Below, piece by piece: positions 45,296 to 55,026 of a DNA stretch of 64,000 nt. Made by a program: the position numbers and the translations under genes. This DNA is from Chlorophyllum brunneum (taxonomy: Eukaryota > Basidiomycota > Agaricomycetes > Agaricales > Agaricaceae): contig OY756139.1 of NCBI GenBank assembly GCA_963576785.1, forward strand, positions 3,782,001 through 3,846,000, written 5' to 3'. The notes under the pieces were generated by a model. The model did no database searches and was not told the DNA's origin. It worked only from the letters and a program-made list of their open reading frames with translations. The first letter of the stretch is position 1. Each line of letters opens with the position of its first letter.

Positions 45296-46458
45296 CTACT
45301 CAGAGCCTTCGACAAAATCCTCTTTTGTCTCTTCTTCTATCTCCTCGGTAACCTCTCTGATGTGCACTTTCTTCAGTGCTTTACAGTTCTTCAAGATGTG
45401 GCCCTGTTTGCCACAGTTATAGCATATTATTTTGGTGTATGCTATCTTCATCTTCTTGCGGCAGTATTTGGCAATGTGCCCATAGAGGTTACAGTTAAAA
45501 CACCTTGGTTTGCCATTCTGATCGGTATCTGCCCTTTGTCTACCAATTTCCATTGGTTGTCCTCCGCCTCCATAGGTGACTCCTGTGCTTGTTCTGACAT
45601 CTCCTCGTGTGATGTCTGTTGTTTCGTACCCCTGTCCTACTGCAAGGATGGTGTTTCTCCATTTGCTGTTGGGTAGCCTACAATAGTTTGGATAATATCT
45701 GTGCTGGTATGTTGTTTGAGGAGGAATATGGCATGCACGTCGTCTGTTCCTGCTTGGGTCTTCAGTGCTTCGAACTCTATTAAGAAGTCCATGGTGTTCC
45801 TCTTTTCCTGTTTGAACAACTCAATTTCCCCTTCTGCTATTGCTTTTCTATTCCCCAAGGAGAAGGTGGCTACCATCTCCTTTGCAAAGTCATCAAATGC
45901 CGGTGTTTTCTTGTCTTGAATCATTTGTAATTTTGCATTGGCATAGGGACCTACAAGTCCCCCTTTTATTCGAGCTAATATTCCAATTATCTTTTGCTCG
46001 TTATTGTTGATTTTGTTGAAGAGTGTCCATAAGGACATTGCTCTCCACCAATCATCAAACTTAGTTCTATCTCCATTGAAATATTCTGGTTCTGGGGCTA
46101 GGTTCTTTGGGAAATTGAGTTCATTGGCCATCTCTGATTCTGTCTCTGGTTCGCTATGTTCGTTCTCGTAGGTCTCGGCAACTTCTATGTCGGATGTGGC
46201 TTTGGCAATTTCTGTATTGAATGGGGTCTCAGCAACTTCTATGTCGAATATGGTCTTGGCAACTTCTGTATTGAATAGGGTCTCGAAAAGAGCTATGTCT
46301 TCTTCTATACTATGGTCAGATTTCTGCCGCTTAAGGCCTTCAGGGATTTCTGGTTCTGTTCATCGTTTGGATCCAGTGGTTACTGGTAATCCCTGGATCT
46401 CTGTTGGTCTCGGAGCTCTTGGACTTCTCGGTGTTCTTGATGAGCTACTGCTGCTCAT
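45296..46458 (-). pseudogene. Gypsy G gag
   Basis: It starts at ATG 46458 (MSSSSSSRTPRSPRAPRPTE). A TGA follows GSKR. A 22-bp deletion after TIVGYPTA shifts the frame, so the knuckle part (45296-45553; CFNCNLYGHIAKYC, CYNCGKQGHILKNC) reads separately. The deletion lies between short CAGCA repeats. Confidence 0.8.
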
Positions 46459-46551
46459 ATACTGTTGTCCTGGTCGGAGGCTATTATTCTAAGCCTAGCT
46501 ACAAATAGTGGCACCTCTCTTGCAAGGTGAGTCAAATGACACTTTACCAAA

Positions 46552-46857
46552 TGTTATGACCTTAGTCTGAGACTCAGGTTGCAAGTCTTTGGATAAAGAC
46601 TAGGAAGTAGAGAAGAGAGTAAGGGATGATACAATTGGTAAAGTATAAGGAATACATCAAGTATTACTACACTTTATATACTAGTGGTATGAGCTAAGAA
46701 TAAAGGAGCAGAGTAAAGGAGTCATAGGAGATGAGTAGAATGAGTCAGTAAGAGTATAGCCATAAGAGATGAAACAAGGGGATGAAACAGATACATAGGA
46801 ATGATAAATGTGATGGGTGCATGATAGGAATGTACTGTCTATCTATAGTTCATAACA
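46552..46857 (-). repeat. Gypsy G 5' LTR (306 bp)
   Basis: TGTTATGACC to GTTCATAACA, longer than the other LTRs because of a small insertion around 46768-46780. The right flank is TCCAG, where LINE5 begins. Confidence 0.8.
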
Positions 46858-47757
46858 TCCAGCCCCTTTCCAAGTGGTTCCCATGTGGTGCCCTCCCCTT
46901 ACCCTAACCCCCCAGTCCCAACCCCTAACCCTAGGGCTGCCAAACCCAACCCTACTCCTGGCCCAGATGTTTGTATGGACCTGGTTGAACACATCATTAT
47001 CCCTGGCACTTCTGGTGATTCGGACATCCAGATGATCACCAAAGAAGAATTCAAAATGGTCACAAGATGAAGAAAGAATTGCAAAACAAAACCAACCAGT
47101 AACACCACCTAGACCAAGAAACCAGTGGCAAATACTAAGGAGCAGAAGACAGAGGCTACCACCCAGCCCTCTAGTAGGGCAGAGGCTACTGCTCAGTCTC
47201 CTCTGACCAAGTCTTATACAGCAACTGCTGCCAATAAGTCCAAATTGCTCCCCTCCTCCAAGTCTGCTCTGGGTTGTGACCCATTGAAGCTACTGGAGTT
47301 TGCTAAGACCTGGCTCAAAAATAAGTTTGATAGTATTACCACTGGGGAGGTTTCTCTTCCCAAATGTAAGTCATTTGTCAAAATTGTAGACATTCCATTC
47401 ATTACCCCCCCACAGCCACAATCTCTCTCAAGAGGATGTAGTCTCTAGTGTCAGGAGCTCTATCTACTCTGATACCATCCAATTTGCCACTCTTCCCAGA
47501 GTGTGGCACAACTCGAAGAAATCGGACACATATACTGTGTGGTTTGAGATTTGGGACTCCAAAGTGGGCTCAAACCTTTCAAAAATCATCAACAAGTCCC
47601 TCAATATCTATGGGAGAGTATACCAAATCATGAGGGCCAATGCTACCCCTAGTATCCCCTTCTGCTCTAAATGTTGTTGTTGGGGCCATCCTGCCCTCAA
47701 ATGCTGATCCTGCCTCAATGTGTGTGCACACTGCAAAGGCTCACATGCCACCATGCC
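46858..47757 (+). pseudogene. LINE5 ORF1 fragment
   Basis: The plus strand reads DLVEHIIIPGTSGDSDIQMI, then DPLKLLEFA joined directly to TWLKNKF (an internal deletion of about 100 residues compared with LINE1), DTYTVWFEIWDSK, and the knuckle CSKCCCWGHPALKC. Several stops and shifts occur. Both ends abut gypsy sequence. Confidence 0.75.
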
Positions 47758-48133
47758 CATCTGTTTCTGGTTCGCTGTGTTCGTTTGCGTGGGTCTCGGT
47801 GATTTCTCTATCAGCTGTGGCGTCAGCGACTTCTATGTCGATTTCTTCTTCCGATGCGGCTAGTTCCTCGTCTGTACCGTGTTCAGATTCTTTCTCGTAG
47901 GTCTCGGCGATATCTATATCGGATGTGTTTTCGGCGACTTCTATGTCGAATTCGGTTTCGAATAGAGCTGTACTTTCGTCTACGCTGTGTTCGGATTTCT
48001 GCTGTTTAAGGCCTTCAGGGATTTCTGATTCGGTTGATCGTTTGGATCCTGTTGCTATAGGTGAACCCTGGATGTCTGTTGGTCTCGGAGCTCTGTGTCT
48101 TCTCGGTGTTCTCGATGAGCTACTGTTGCTCAT
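47758..48133 (-). pseudogene. Gypsy H gag N-terminal fragment
   Basis: ATG 48133, MSNSSSSRTPRRHRAPRPTD, then the acidic repeat region (FDIEVAENTSDIDIAETYEK) to about SEPET. It is open as far as it goes. The core and knuckles are absent. Confidence 0.75.
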
Positions 48134-48226
48134 ATACTGTCGTCCTGGTCGGAGGCTATTATTCCAAGCCTAGCTACAAATAGTGGCACCTCTCTTGCAA
48201 GGTGAGTCGAATGACACTTTACCAAA

Positions 48227-48520
48227 TGTTATGACCTTAGTCTGAGACTCAGGTTGCAAGTCTTTGGATAAAGACAAGGAAGTAGAGGAGAGAGTAAGGG
48301 ATGATACGATTGGTAAAGTGTAAGGAATACATCAAGTATTACTACACTTTATATACTAGTAGTGGTGGCTAATAATAAGGGAGACGAGTAGACGAGTCAG
48401 ATAGGAGGCATAGCCTTCAGAGATGAAACAGGAGATGGAACAAGGAGTGAAACAGGTGTGAGGGTACATGAGGTAACAGGCGCAAGATAGGAATGAACAG
48501 TCTATCTATAGTTCGTAACA
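48227..48520 (-). repeat. Gypsy H 5' LTR (294 bp)
   Basis: TGTTATGACC to GTTCGTAACA. The PBS complement adjoins at the left (48213-48226). The right flank is CTGCT, inside LINE4. Confidence 0.8.
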
Positions 48521-49671
48521 CTGCTAGACTGCTTGTCCCACTCTTGCCAATGACAGTCCATACTCACATCCAAGGCACTCCGTGCATGGTTCCTCAAATC
48601 AGATCATTACCACTTGACCTTCTACCATACCCCCTCCAAATGCAAATTTGGCATACAATGCAAGACACATGACTGGCTCCAGACAGTCACCTGGCCCAAC
48701 CAATGTTGAGATTAACAAGTACCCCACTCCATTGACTATCTCCATCAAAAATCAGCAGAATGAGCCCTCAACATGTGGCAAGGCATATTCCACTTCACAA
48801 AATACAGTGGTAGCTCTTTTCTCCACCTTAAGGTGCAAATGAATGGAGCCTCTGCTTTACCATCCCATCTCAACTCCAGCCCATGGATCCCAGAGTGTGG
48901 CTACTCACCACAATTGTTTGCACAAACATATCAAGCCATTCTATGTCATGCCCCTATTGGGGAATACTACCTGAGATGTTTCCCTCAAGAAAATCTCTCC
49001 TGCCATCACTGTGGAAACCAGCTCATCCAGACCTGCTCCCACATCCTGTATCATTGTCAACACTTCAATCATCACCTCACTATTACCACTATTAAGGAAT
49101 TAGTCAACTTCTTATGATGCAACCCCTCCACCTTCACCTTCCCACCAGAACCTGAGGTGCCTGAGCATCCATGATGGGCACTTTCAATACTACTACATCA
49201 TCCAGTTCATCAGAGATTTGGGTCCACTTCTGGGTGAGTCCTTTTTCTGTCATCATTTTCCTTGTGCTTTTGGTTATGGATCTTCAAACCCATTTCTCTT
49301 TTCTCCCCCTTCCCACTTGTCTACTATTTTATATAGTCTTCATTCTCTTTCCATCATTCCTGTGGTATTTGGACAGTGTCCCTCCATATGCTAGTACAGC
49401 TCATTGTTTTCCCTTTGAGTTTGTGATTTGGTAGTTTCTCCTCATCAGTTTCTATCAGTCTCTCCTTTCTCTCCCTCTCTTGGTCTCCATAAACAATGTA
49501 TGTATCAATGATCACTCTAGGTTATGGTTTGGGTGGTGTTAAGTCTTGCGGGATTAGTTTACTCTCCCTTCTCTGAACATTTAGTACCTTTATTCCTTTG
49601 TATGTATGTACATGCAGACTGCATTCGAGTACTGCTATATAAATTGTTGATTTAAAATAAATAAATAAAAA
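48521..49671 (+). pseudogene. LINE4, ORF2 C-terminal fragment and 3' end
   Basis: The plus strand reads from behind RNase H (LTFYHTPSKCKFGIQCKTHD, then YSGSSFLHLKVQMNGASALP, CGYSPQLFAQ) to the CHHCGNQLIQTCSHILYHC motif, then the family 3' UTR ending GCTATATAAATTGTTGATTT and an A-rich tail with TAAA units. Stops and a frame change interrupt it. It is 5'-truncated at the H LTR. Confidence 0.8.
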
Positions 49672-50397
49672 TCTCAGATTCTCTGTGTTTGTTCTCATGT
49701 GTCTCAGTGATTTCTATGTCGGATTGGTTCTCAGCAACTTCTATGTTGGATGTTTTGGATTTACTGTGTTTGTAGGTCTCTGTGATTTCTATATCGGATG
49801 TGGCTTTGGCAACTTCTATGTTGAATGGGTCTTTAGCAACTTCTATGTTGGATGTGGTCTCAGAAACTTCTGTATTGAATAGGGTTTTGAAAAGAGCTGT
49901 ATTTTTGTCTATGCTGTGATCTGATTTTTGTTGCTTAAGTCTTTCAGGGACTTCTGGTTCTGTTTGTCTTTTGGATCCAGTGGTTACTGGTAATCCCTGG
50001 ATCTCTGTTGGTCTCGGAGCTCTTGGTCTTCTTGGTGTTCTTGATGAGCTACTGCTGCTCATATACTGTTGTCCTAGTCAGAGACTATTATTCCAAGCCT
50101 AGCTACAAATAGTAGCACCTCTCTTGCAAGGTGAGTCAAATGACACTTTACCAAATGTTACAACCTTAGTCTAGGACTCAGGTTGCAAGTCTTTGGATAA
50201 GGACAAGGAAGTAGAGAAAAGAAGAAGGGATGATACAATTGGTAAAGTGTAAGGAATACATCAAGTATTACTCTACTTTATATACTAGTGGTGAGTTCTA
50301 ATAATAAAGGAACAGAGTAGTGGAGTCATAGGAGTGAGGTAGACAAGTCAGAGAGTCCAGCCTTATGGAGTGAGACAGGAGGTGAAACTGATACATT
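49672..50397 (-). mobile_element. Ty3/gypsy relic I (minus): truncated LTR and gag start
   Basis: Gag N-terminus (49672-50062) and LTR (50156-50397). The gag starts MSSSSSSRTPRRPRAPRPTE and has an unusually long run of repeats (NIEVAKDPF, NIEVAKATS, DIEITETYK, NIEVAENQS, DIEITETHE). The LTR lacks its last 50 or so bases, replaced by LINE6. Confidence 0.75.
50156..50397 (-). repeat. Gypsy I 5' LTR, truncated
   Basis: It begins TGTTACAACC, most like the LTR of relic A (both have CTAGGACTC). It runs to about 50397 (GAAACTGATACATTG), then continues as LINE6. Confidence 0.75.
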
Positions 50398-50957
50398 GTG
50401 GTCAAAGTACTTCCTTCAGAAGGAGCACTTGTTGCAATTGGATGCAAGATAGTCTTTGCCACAGTTAATACATGTGGACTTATGGGAGTAGGGTTCACCT
50501 GCTAGGGTGGTGGCAATGGGTGGGGTAGCTTTCTCATTTCCCTTACAGCAAGCAGCAAAGGAGCAGTGGTTGATGGTAGTATGTGGACCTTTGCAGTGTA
50601 TACACATATTGAGTCAAGATTGGTATTTGAAGACAGGATGACCCCATTGACAGCATTTGGTACAAAATGGAACACCAAGGGTGGTATTGGCTCTCATGAT
50701 ATGGTAGACCCCTCCATAGATATTGAGGGATTTGTTGCTTATTTTTGCAAGGTTAGAGCCTGCTTTGGAGTCCCAAATTTCAAACCACACAATATATGTG
50801 TCTGACCTTTTCAAGTTATACCAAACTCTTGGGAGAGTAGCAAATTGTATGGCATCAGAGTGGATTGAACTGCTGATACTAGAGACCACATCTTCTTGGG
50901 TGAGAATATGGCTGTGGGGGGTAATGAAGGGGATATCAACAATCTTGACATACCAAG
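50398..50957 (-). pseudogene. LINE6 ORF1 C-terminal fragment
   Basis: The minus strand reads VKIVDIPFITP, then SSIHSDAIQFATLPRVWYN, DTYIVWFEIWDSKAG and cysteine clusters CTKCCQWGHPVFKY (last Cys replaced), CIHCKGPHTTINHCSFAACC and CINCGKDYLASNCNKC. It keeps TGG where LINE1 has a TGA stop. Confidence 0.75.
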
Positions 50958-51715
50958 TGGAGTTTGATAGGTATAAGACCTATGAGAATCTCAATGCTGC
51001 TGGTAGGAGATATGCAGAATACTCCCATGATCTATAGGGCCACTCAATGCTACATCTTAGTGAGTAACTCATATGTGTTATGTCTGAACCTCAAACCTAT
51101 GTCAGAGGTCATGACAAGTTCCCAGAAGCAATACCACTTGTCCCACCACCACGATCCAATGACACTATCATTGACTCTCTACTTTGACTAGCTTGGAAAT
51201 ATGCACCATACTTACATGTATGTGACACCAATAGACTCTACTTATGTACCATCAAGAACAATCTCTATGGTGCCTAGAATAATGGTTGGAAAGCATGACC
51301 TACTACCAAAGAAACTATGCAGTACATCCACCCTTACATGTACACTCACAGTCCAGCACTTGAAGTGCTCATTCACCAGCAAGTTGCTGATGGAATTTAT
51401 TGTATAGAGATGTGACCTAGGAACTTATCACCAGACGATGAACCTGCTGTACCCAATAGTGATAGCAATGACTCTCCCCATCTGCTATTGCAATCTACTC
51501 AAGCCTTTGTTGAGTTACCCAAGTCTTATCTCTCCAAAGAACCAATTGCATCAATGTCATCCCTATTATCCAACTCTGATCATCCTATGGATACAGTTTT
51601 TCCATCACCACCATCATCATCATCACCCTCTACCACCTTATCCTACATGTCTTGTGACTGCAGCTGTTCTGATGAATCTCTATCATTATTATCCAAGATC
51701 TCTGAGGATGAGTAA
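50958..51715 (+). pseudogene. Unrecognised coding relic
   Basis: The plus strand has a discontinuous reading (RYKTYENLNAAGRRYAEYSH; KYAPYLHVCDTNRLYLC; YIHPYMYTHSPALEVLIHQQ) ending in a serine- and acid-rich tail with CDCSCSDESLSLLSKISEDE before a stop at 51715. Several stops lie between the parts. It resembles a decayed host or transposon gene. I do not recognise the family. Confidence 0.35.
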
Positions 51716-52162
51716 GCACTCATCTGTTTTATCTTCATCAATTTCACTTTGCTCTACATTTAGTTGTTTCACCTCTATCAGTTTCATGTCTATCTTTAGT
51801 AGTGTTTTGTCTTGAGTTTCATATCTATCAGTTTCACATTGTGAAAATTGTTTCAGTCTTGTTATCTATACTCCATAGTATTTATAGAAAAGAAGTAGTT
51901 AGTATAAATAGCTGACTGTATTAGGAAGTCAAAGCTTAAGCTTTGATTTTCTACAGAGATAGCCTTTTTGATTGCCCAAGAAGAGTTTCTGTTGACAGTT
52001 GCTGTCAATCAATAGAAGATTGCTTAGCTGCTTATTCTCTATGTGCCCTCATCACTCAGAGCTATGAGATAAATGGGATTCCCATTTCTTGGTTGAATAA
52101 TGACAGTTGGATAATGTTTGCTTATCTGGTTACTTGGCTGAGATAGGTATTAAAACTATACC
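51716..52162. other. Unassigned stretch with T-rich repeats and a 67-codon frame
   Basis: 51740-51850 holds loose repeats of TCTATCAGTTTCA. A short plus-strand frame at 51943-52146 (DCLAAYSLCALITQSYEING...) is open but has no family I recognise and may be chance. Confidence 0.3.
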
Positions 52163-52601
52163 CTAGAGGTCACATCCTCTTTGATTGCCTTTAGTAGCCG
52201 AATCCATACCTTTTACCATAGTATGCTCATAAAACCATAACCTATAGCTATAGGTGGCAACAGGAACTACACAGGACCTGTAGAAAATTTGCTTGTTGTG
52301 CAGGAAGAGGTCCGAGACTGAATTCCCCAACATCTTCATTGCCTTAATGAAGGAGCTGGCCTTGGCAGAGTAGCAGCAAATGTGTTCCTTGAAGGAGAGA
52401 GTTCTATCAAAATAAAATCCCAAGTATCTCCAAAAAGGCTTAGGTTTGAGAAAAGAGTGACCAGTGAAAGGAGGGGTGCCAAGATCAATGGAGGGGTTGG
52501 AGTTATCTCTGTTCCTAGTGAAGTGGAAAATTTCCAACTTTCTGTGTTTCATCTCAAGTCTAAAGTCTTTCATGAGATCCATGATCTGGTAATAGACTAA
52601 T
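52163..52601 (-). pseudogene. LINE7 ORF2 fragment (after the RT active site)
   Basis: The minus strand reads SNPSIDLGTPPFTGHSFLKP, then WRYLGFYFDRTLSFKEH, IKAMKMLGNSVSDL and YRSCVVPVATYSYRLWFY, matching LINE1 around residues 760-870 of ORF2. It is flanked by gypsy J on the right. Confidence 0.75.
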
Positions 52602-53494
52602 GGATTACCAATGTTTGAAAGAAGAATATATGTCCCACCCAACAGCCAAATATGACAAGAGATACTGTGGCAACATCACAATGAAACAGATATAGAACAC
52701 CTAGGACAACATCAAATGATTGAACTCCTTAAACAGAGTTATTGGTGGCCCCAAATGTACAATGACATCAAACAATACATTAAGGGATGCAACACATGCC
52801 AATGAAACAAAATACTCTGGACAAGACCCACAACACATCTCCATCCATTACTAATACCAATGGAACCTTGGGAAGAAATATCAATTGATATGATAGGACC
52901 ATTACCAGAATCAGAAGGACATGATGCAATACTTGTCATAGTTGATTGTTTTAGCAAAATGATCAGACTACACACAGTTAACACTACCTTAATATCCAAG
53001 GAGCTAGGAGATATATATCAAGATGATATATGGAGAACACACAGAATATCCCACAGAATCATCAGCAACAGAGGCCCTAAATTTGCATCAAAATTCATGG
53101 CAGAACTATGCCAAGCAACTGGCATACAACAAGACTTATCCATAGCATATCACTCACAAACTGACAGTCAAACCAAGCACATCAACCAAGAGGTTGAGAC
53201 ATATCTCAGGAATGTAATAAACTATGCACAGAATAACTGGAAGAAATGGCTAACCACAGCAGAATTCCAATACAACAACAAAGTCTACACTACTACCAGA
53301 TACTTGCTATTCCAAATAGTTTACAGATGACACCCCTGGAAAGGGGATATATCAAACACAACCAAGGCACCTGTGATCACGGAACAAATACAGGAGTTAC
53401 AAAACTTGTGACAAGAAATGATCAATATGCTATAATACAGCCAGACTCAAATGGAGAAATGCAATAGCACCAAACCAGAACACAAGTATATTTC
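52602..53494 (+). pseudogene. Gypsy fragment J (integrase to linker)
   Basis: The plus strand reads from MFERRIYVPPN through the H2C2 region (YWWPQMYNDIKQYIKGCNTCQ), SIDMIGPLPESEGHDAILVI, ISNRGPKFASKF, NQEVETYL and the linker, and is cut by the E 5' LTR. ISDRG reads ISNRG, a lost catalytic aspartate. At one site it keeps CAA (TEQIQEL) where copies C, D, E and F have TGA. Confidence 0.8.
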
Positions 53495-53787
53495 TGTTAT
53501 GAACTATAGATAGACAGTACATTCCTATCATGCGCCTGTCACATTTATCATTCCTACGTATCTGTTTCATCCCTTATGGCTGTACTCTTACTGACTTGTT
53601 CTACTCATCCCCTATGACTCCTTTACTCTGCTCCTTTATTCTTAGCTCATACCACTAGTATATAAAGTGTAGTAATACTTGATGTATTCCTTATACTTTA
53701 CCAATTGTATCATCCCTTACTCTCTTCTCTACTTCCTAGTCTTTATCCAAAGACTTGCAACCTGAGTCTCAGACTAAAGTCATAACA
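53495..53787 (+). repeat. Gypsy E 5' LTR (293 bp)
   Basis: TGTTATGAAC to GTCATAACA. A TATATAAAG box lies at 53659-53667. The primer site TTTGGTAAAGTGT follows at 53788-53800 and pairs with ACTTTACCAA at 53695-53704. Confidence 0.85.
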
Positions 53788-53880
53788 TTTGGTAAAGTGT
53801 CATTTGACTCACCTTGCAAGAGAGGTGCCACTATTTGTAGCTAGGCTTGGAATAATAGCCTCCGACCAGGACAACAGTAT

Positions 53881-55026
53881 ATGAGCAGCAGTAGCTCATC
53901 AAGAACACTGAGAAGACTAAGAGCTCCGAGACCAACAGATATCCAGGGATCACCAGTAACCACTGGATCCAAGCAATGAACAGAACCAGAAATCCCTGAA
54001 GGCCTTAAACAGCAGAAATCCAACCACAGTATAGAAGAAGACACAGCTCTTTTCGAGGCCCTATTCAACACAGAAGTTGCCGAGACCACATTTGACATAG
54101 AAGTCACTGAGACCCCATTCAATACAGAAATCGCCAAAACCACATCTGACATAAAAGTCGCTGAGACCTACAAAAACAAACATAGCAAACCAGAGACAGA
54201 ATCAGAGATAGCCAATGAACCTAGCCCTAGAACCAGGATATTTTAATGGAGATAGAACCAAGTTTGACGATTGGTGGAGAGCGATGTCCTTATGGACACT
54301 CTTCAACAAAATCGACAATAATGAGCAAAAGATAATTGGAATATTAGCTCGAATAAAAGGGGGACTTGCAGGTCCCTATGCCAATGCAAAATTACAAATG
54401 ATTCAAGACAAGAAAACACCGGCATTTGATGACTTTGCAAAGGAGATGGTAGCCACCTTCTCCTTGGGGAATAGAAAAGCAATAGCAGAAGGGGAAATTG
54501 AGTTGTTCAAACAGGAAAAGAGGAACACCATGGACTTCTTAATAGAGTTCGAAGCACTGAAGACCCAAGCAGGAACAGACGACGTGCATGCCATATTCCT
54601 CCTCAAACAACATACCAGCACAGATATTATCCAAACTATTGTAGGCTACCCAACAGCAAATGGAGAAACACCATCCTTGCAGTAGGACAGGGGTACGAAA
54701 CAACAGACATCACACGAGGAGATGTCAGAACAAGCACAGGAGTCACCTATGGAGGCGGAGGACAACCAATGGAAATTGGTAGACAAAGGGCAGATACCGA
54801 TCAGAATGGCAAACCAAGGTGTTTTAACTGTAACCTCTATGGGCACATTGCCAAATACTGCCGCAAGAAGATGAAGATAGCATACACCAAAATAATATGC
54901 TATAACTGTGGCAAACAGGGCCACATCTTGAAGAACTGTAAAGCACTGAAGAAAGTGCACATCAGAGAGGTTACCGAGGAGATAGAAGAAGAGACAAAAG
55001 AGGATTTTGTCGAAGGCTCTGAGTAG
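53881..55026 (+). pseudogene. Gypsy E gag
   Basis: It starts at ATG 53881 and ends EGSE-stop. A TGA follows GSKQ. A 17-bp deletion near 54213 (the INFPK region) and the 22-bp deletion near 54655 (shared with G) each shift the frame; together they restore it for the two zinc knuckles (CFNCNLYGHIAKYC, CYNCGKQGHILKNC). Confidence 0.8.

Larger units (their letters stand above)
44869..46857 (-). mobile_element. Ty3/gypsy relic G (minus), 3'-truncated
   Basis: 5' LTR, gag and the start of pol (protease). It is cut at 44869 by the LTR of F. Gag and protease are nearly identical to those of E (53881-55490) and share its 22-bp gag deletion and its protease stop, so the two come from one source copy in opposite orientation. 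Confidence 0.85.
47758..48520 (-). mobile_element. Ty3/gypsy relic H (minus): 5' LTR and gag start
   Basis: LTR (48227-48520), primer site and the first 125 or so residues of gag. It belongs to the F subfamily (MSNSSSS). It ends at LINE5. The LTR pairs best with the 3' LTR of F rather than with any nearby element. Confidence 0.8.

Noticed and set aside
45296..55026. The near-identical G and E regions as a plain inverted duplication of host DNA
   Set aside because: The similarity stays within the gypsy element, so common transposon origin is enough.
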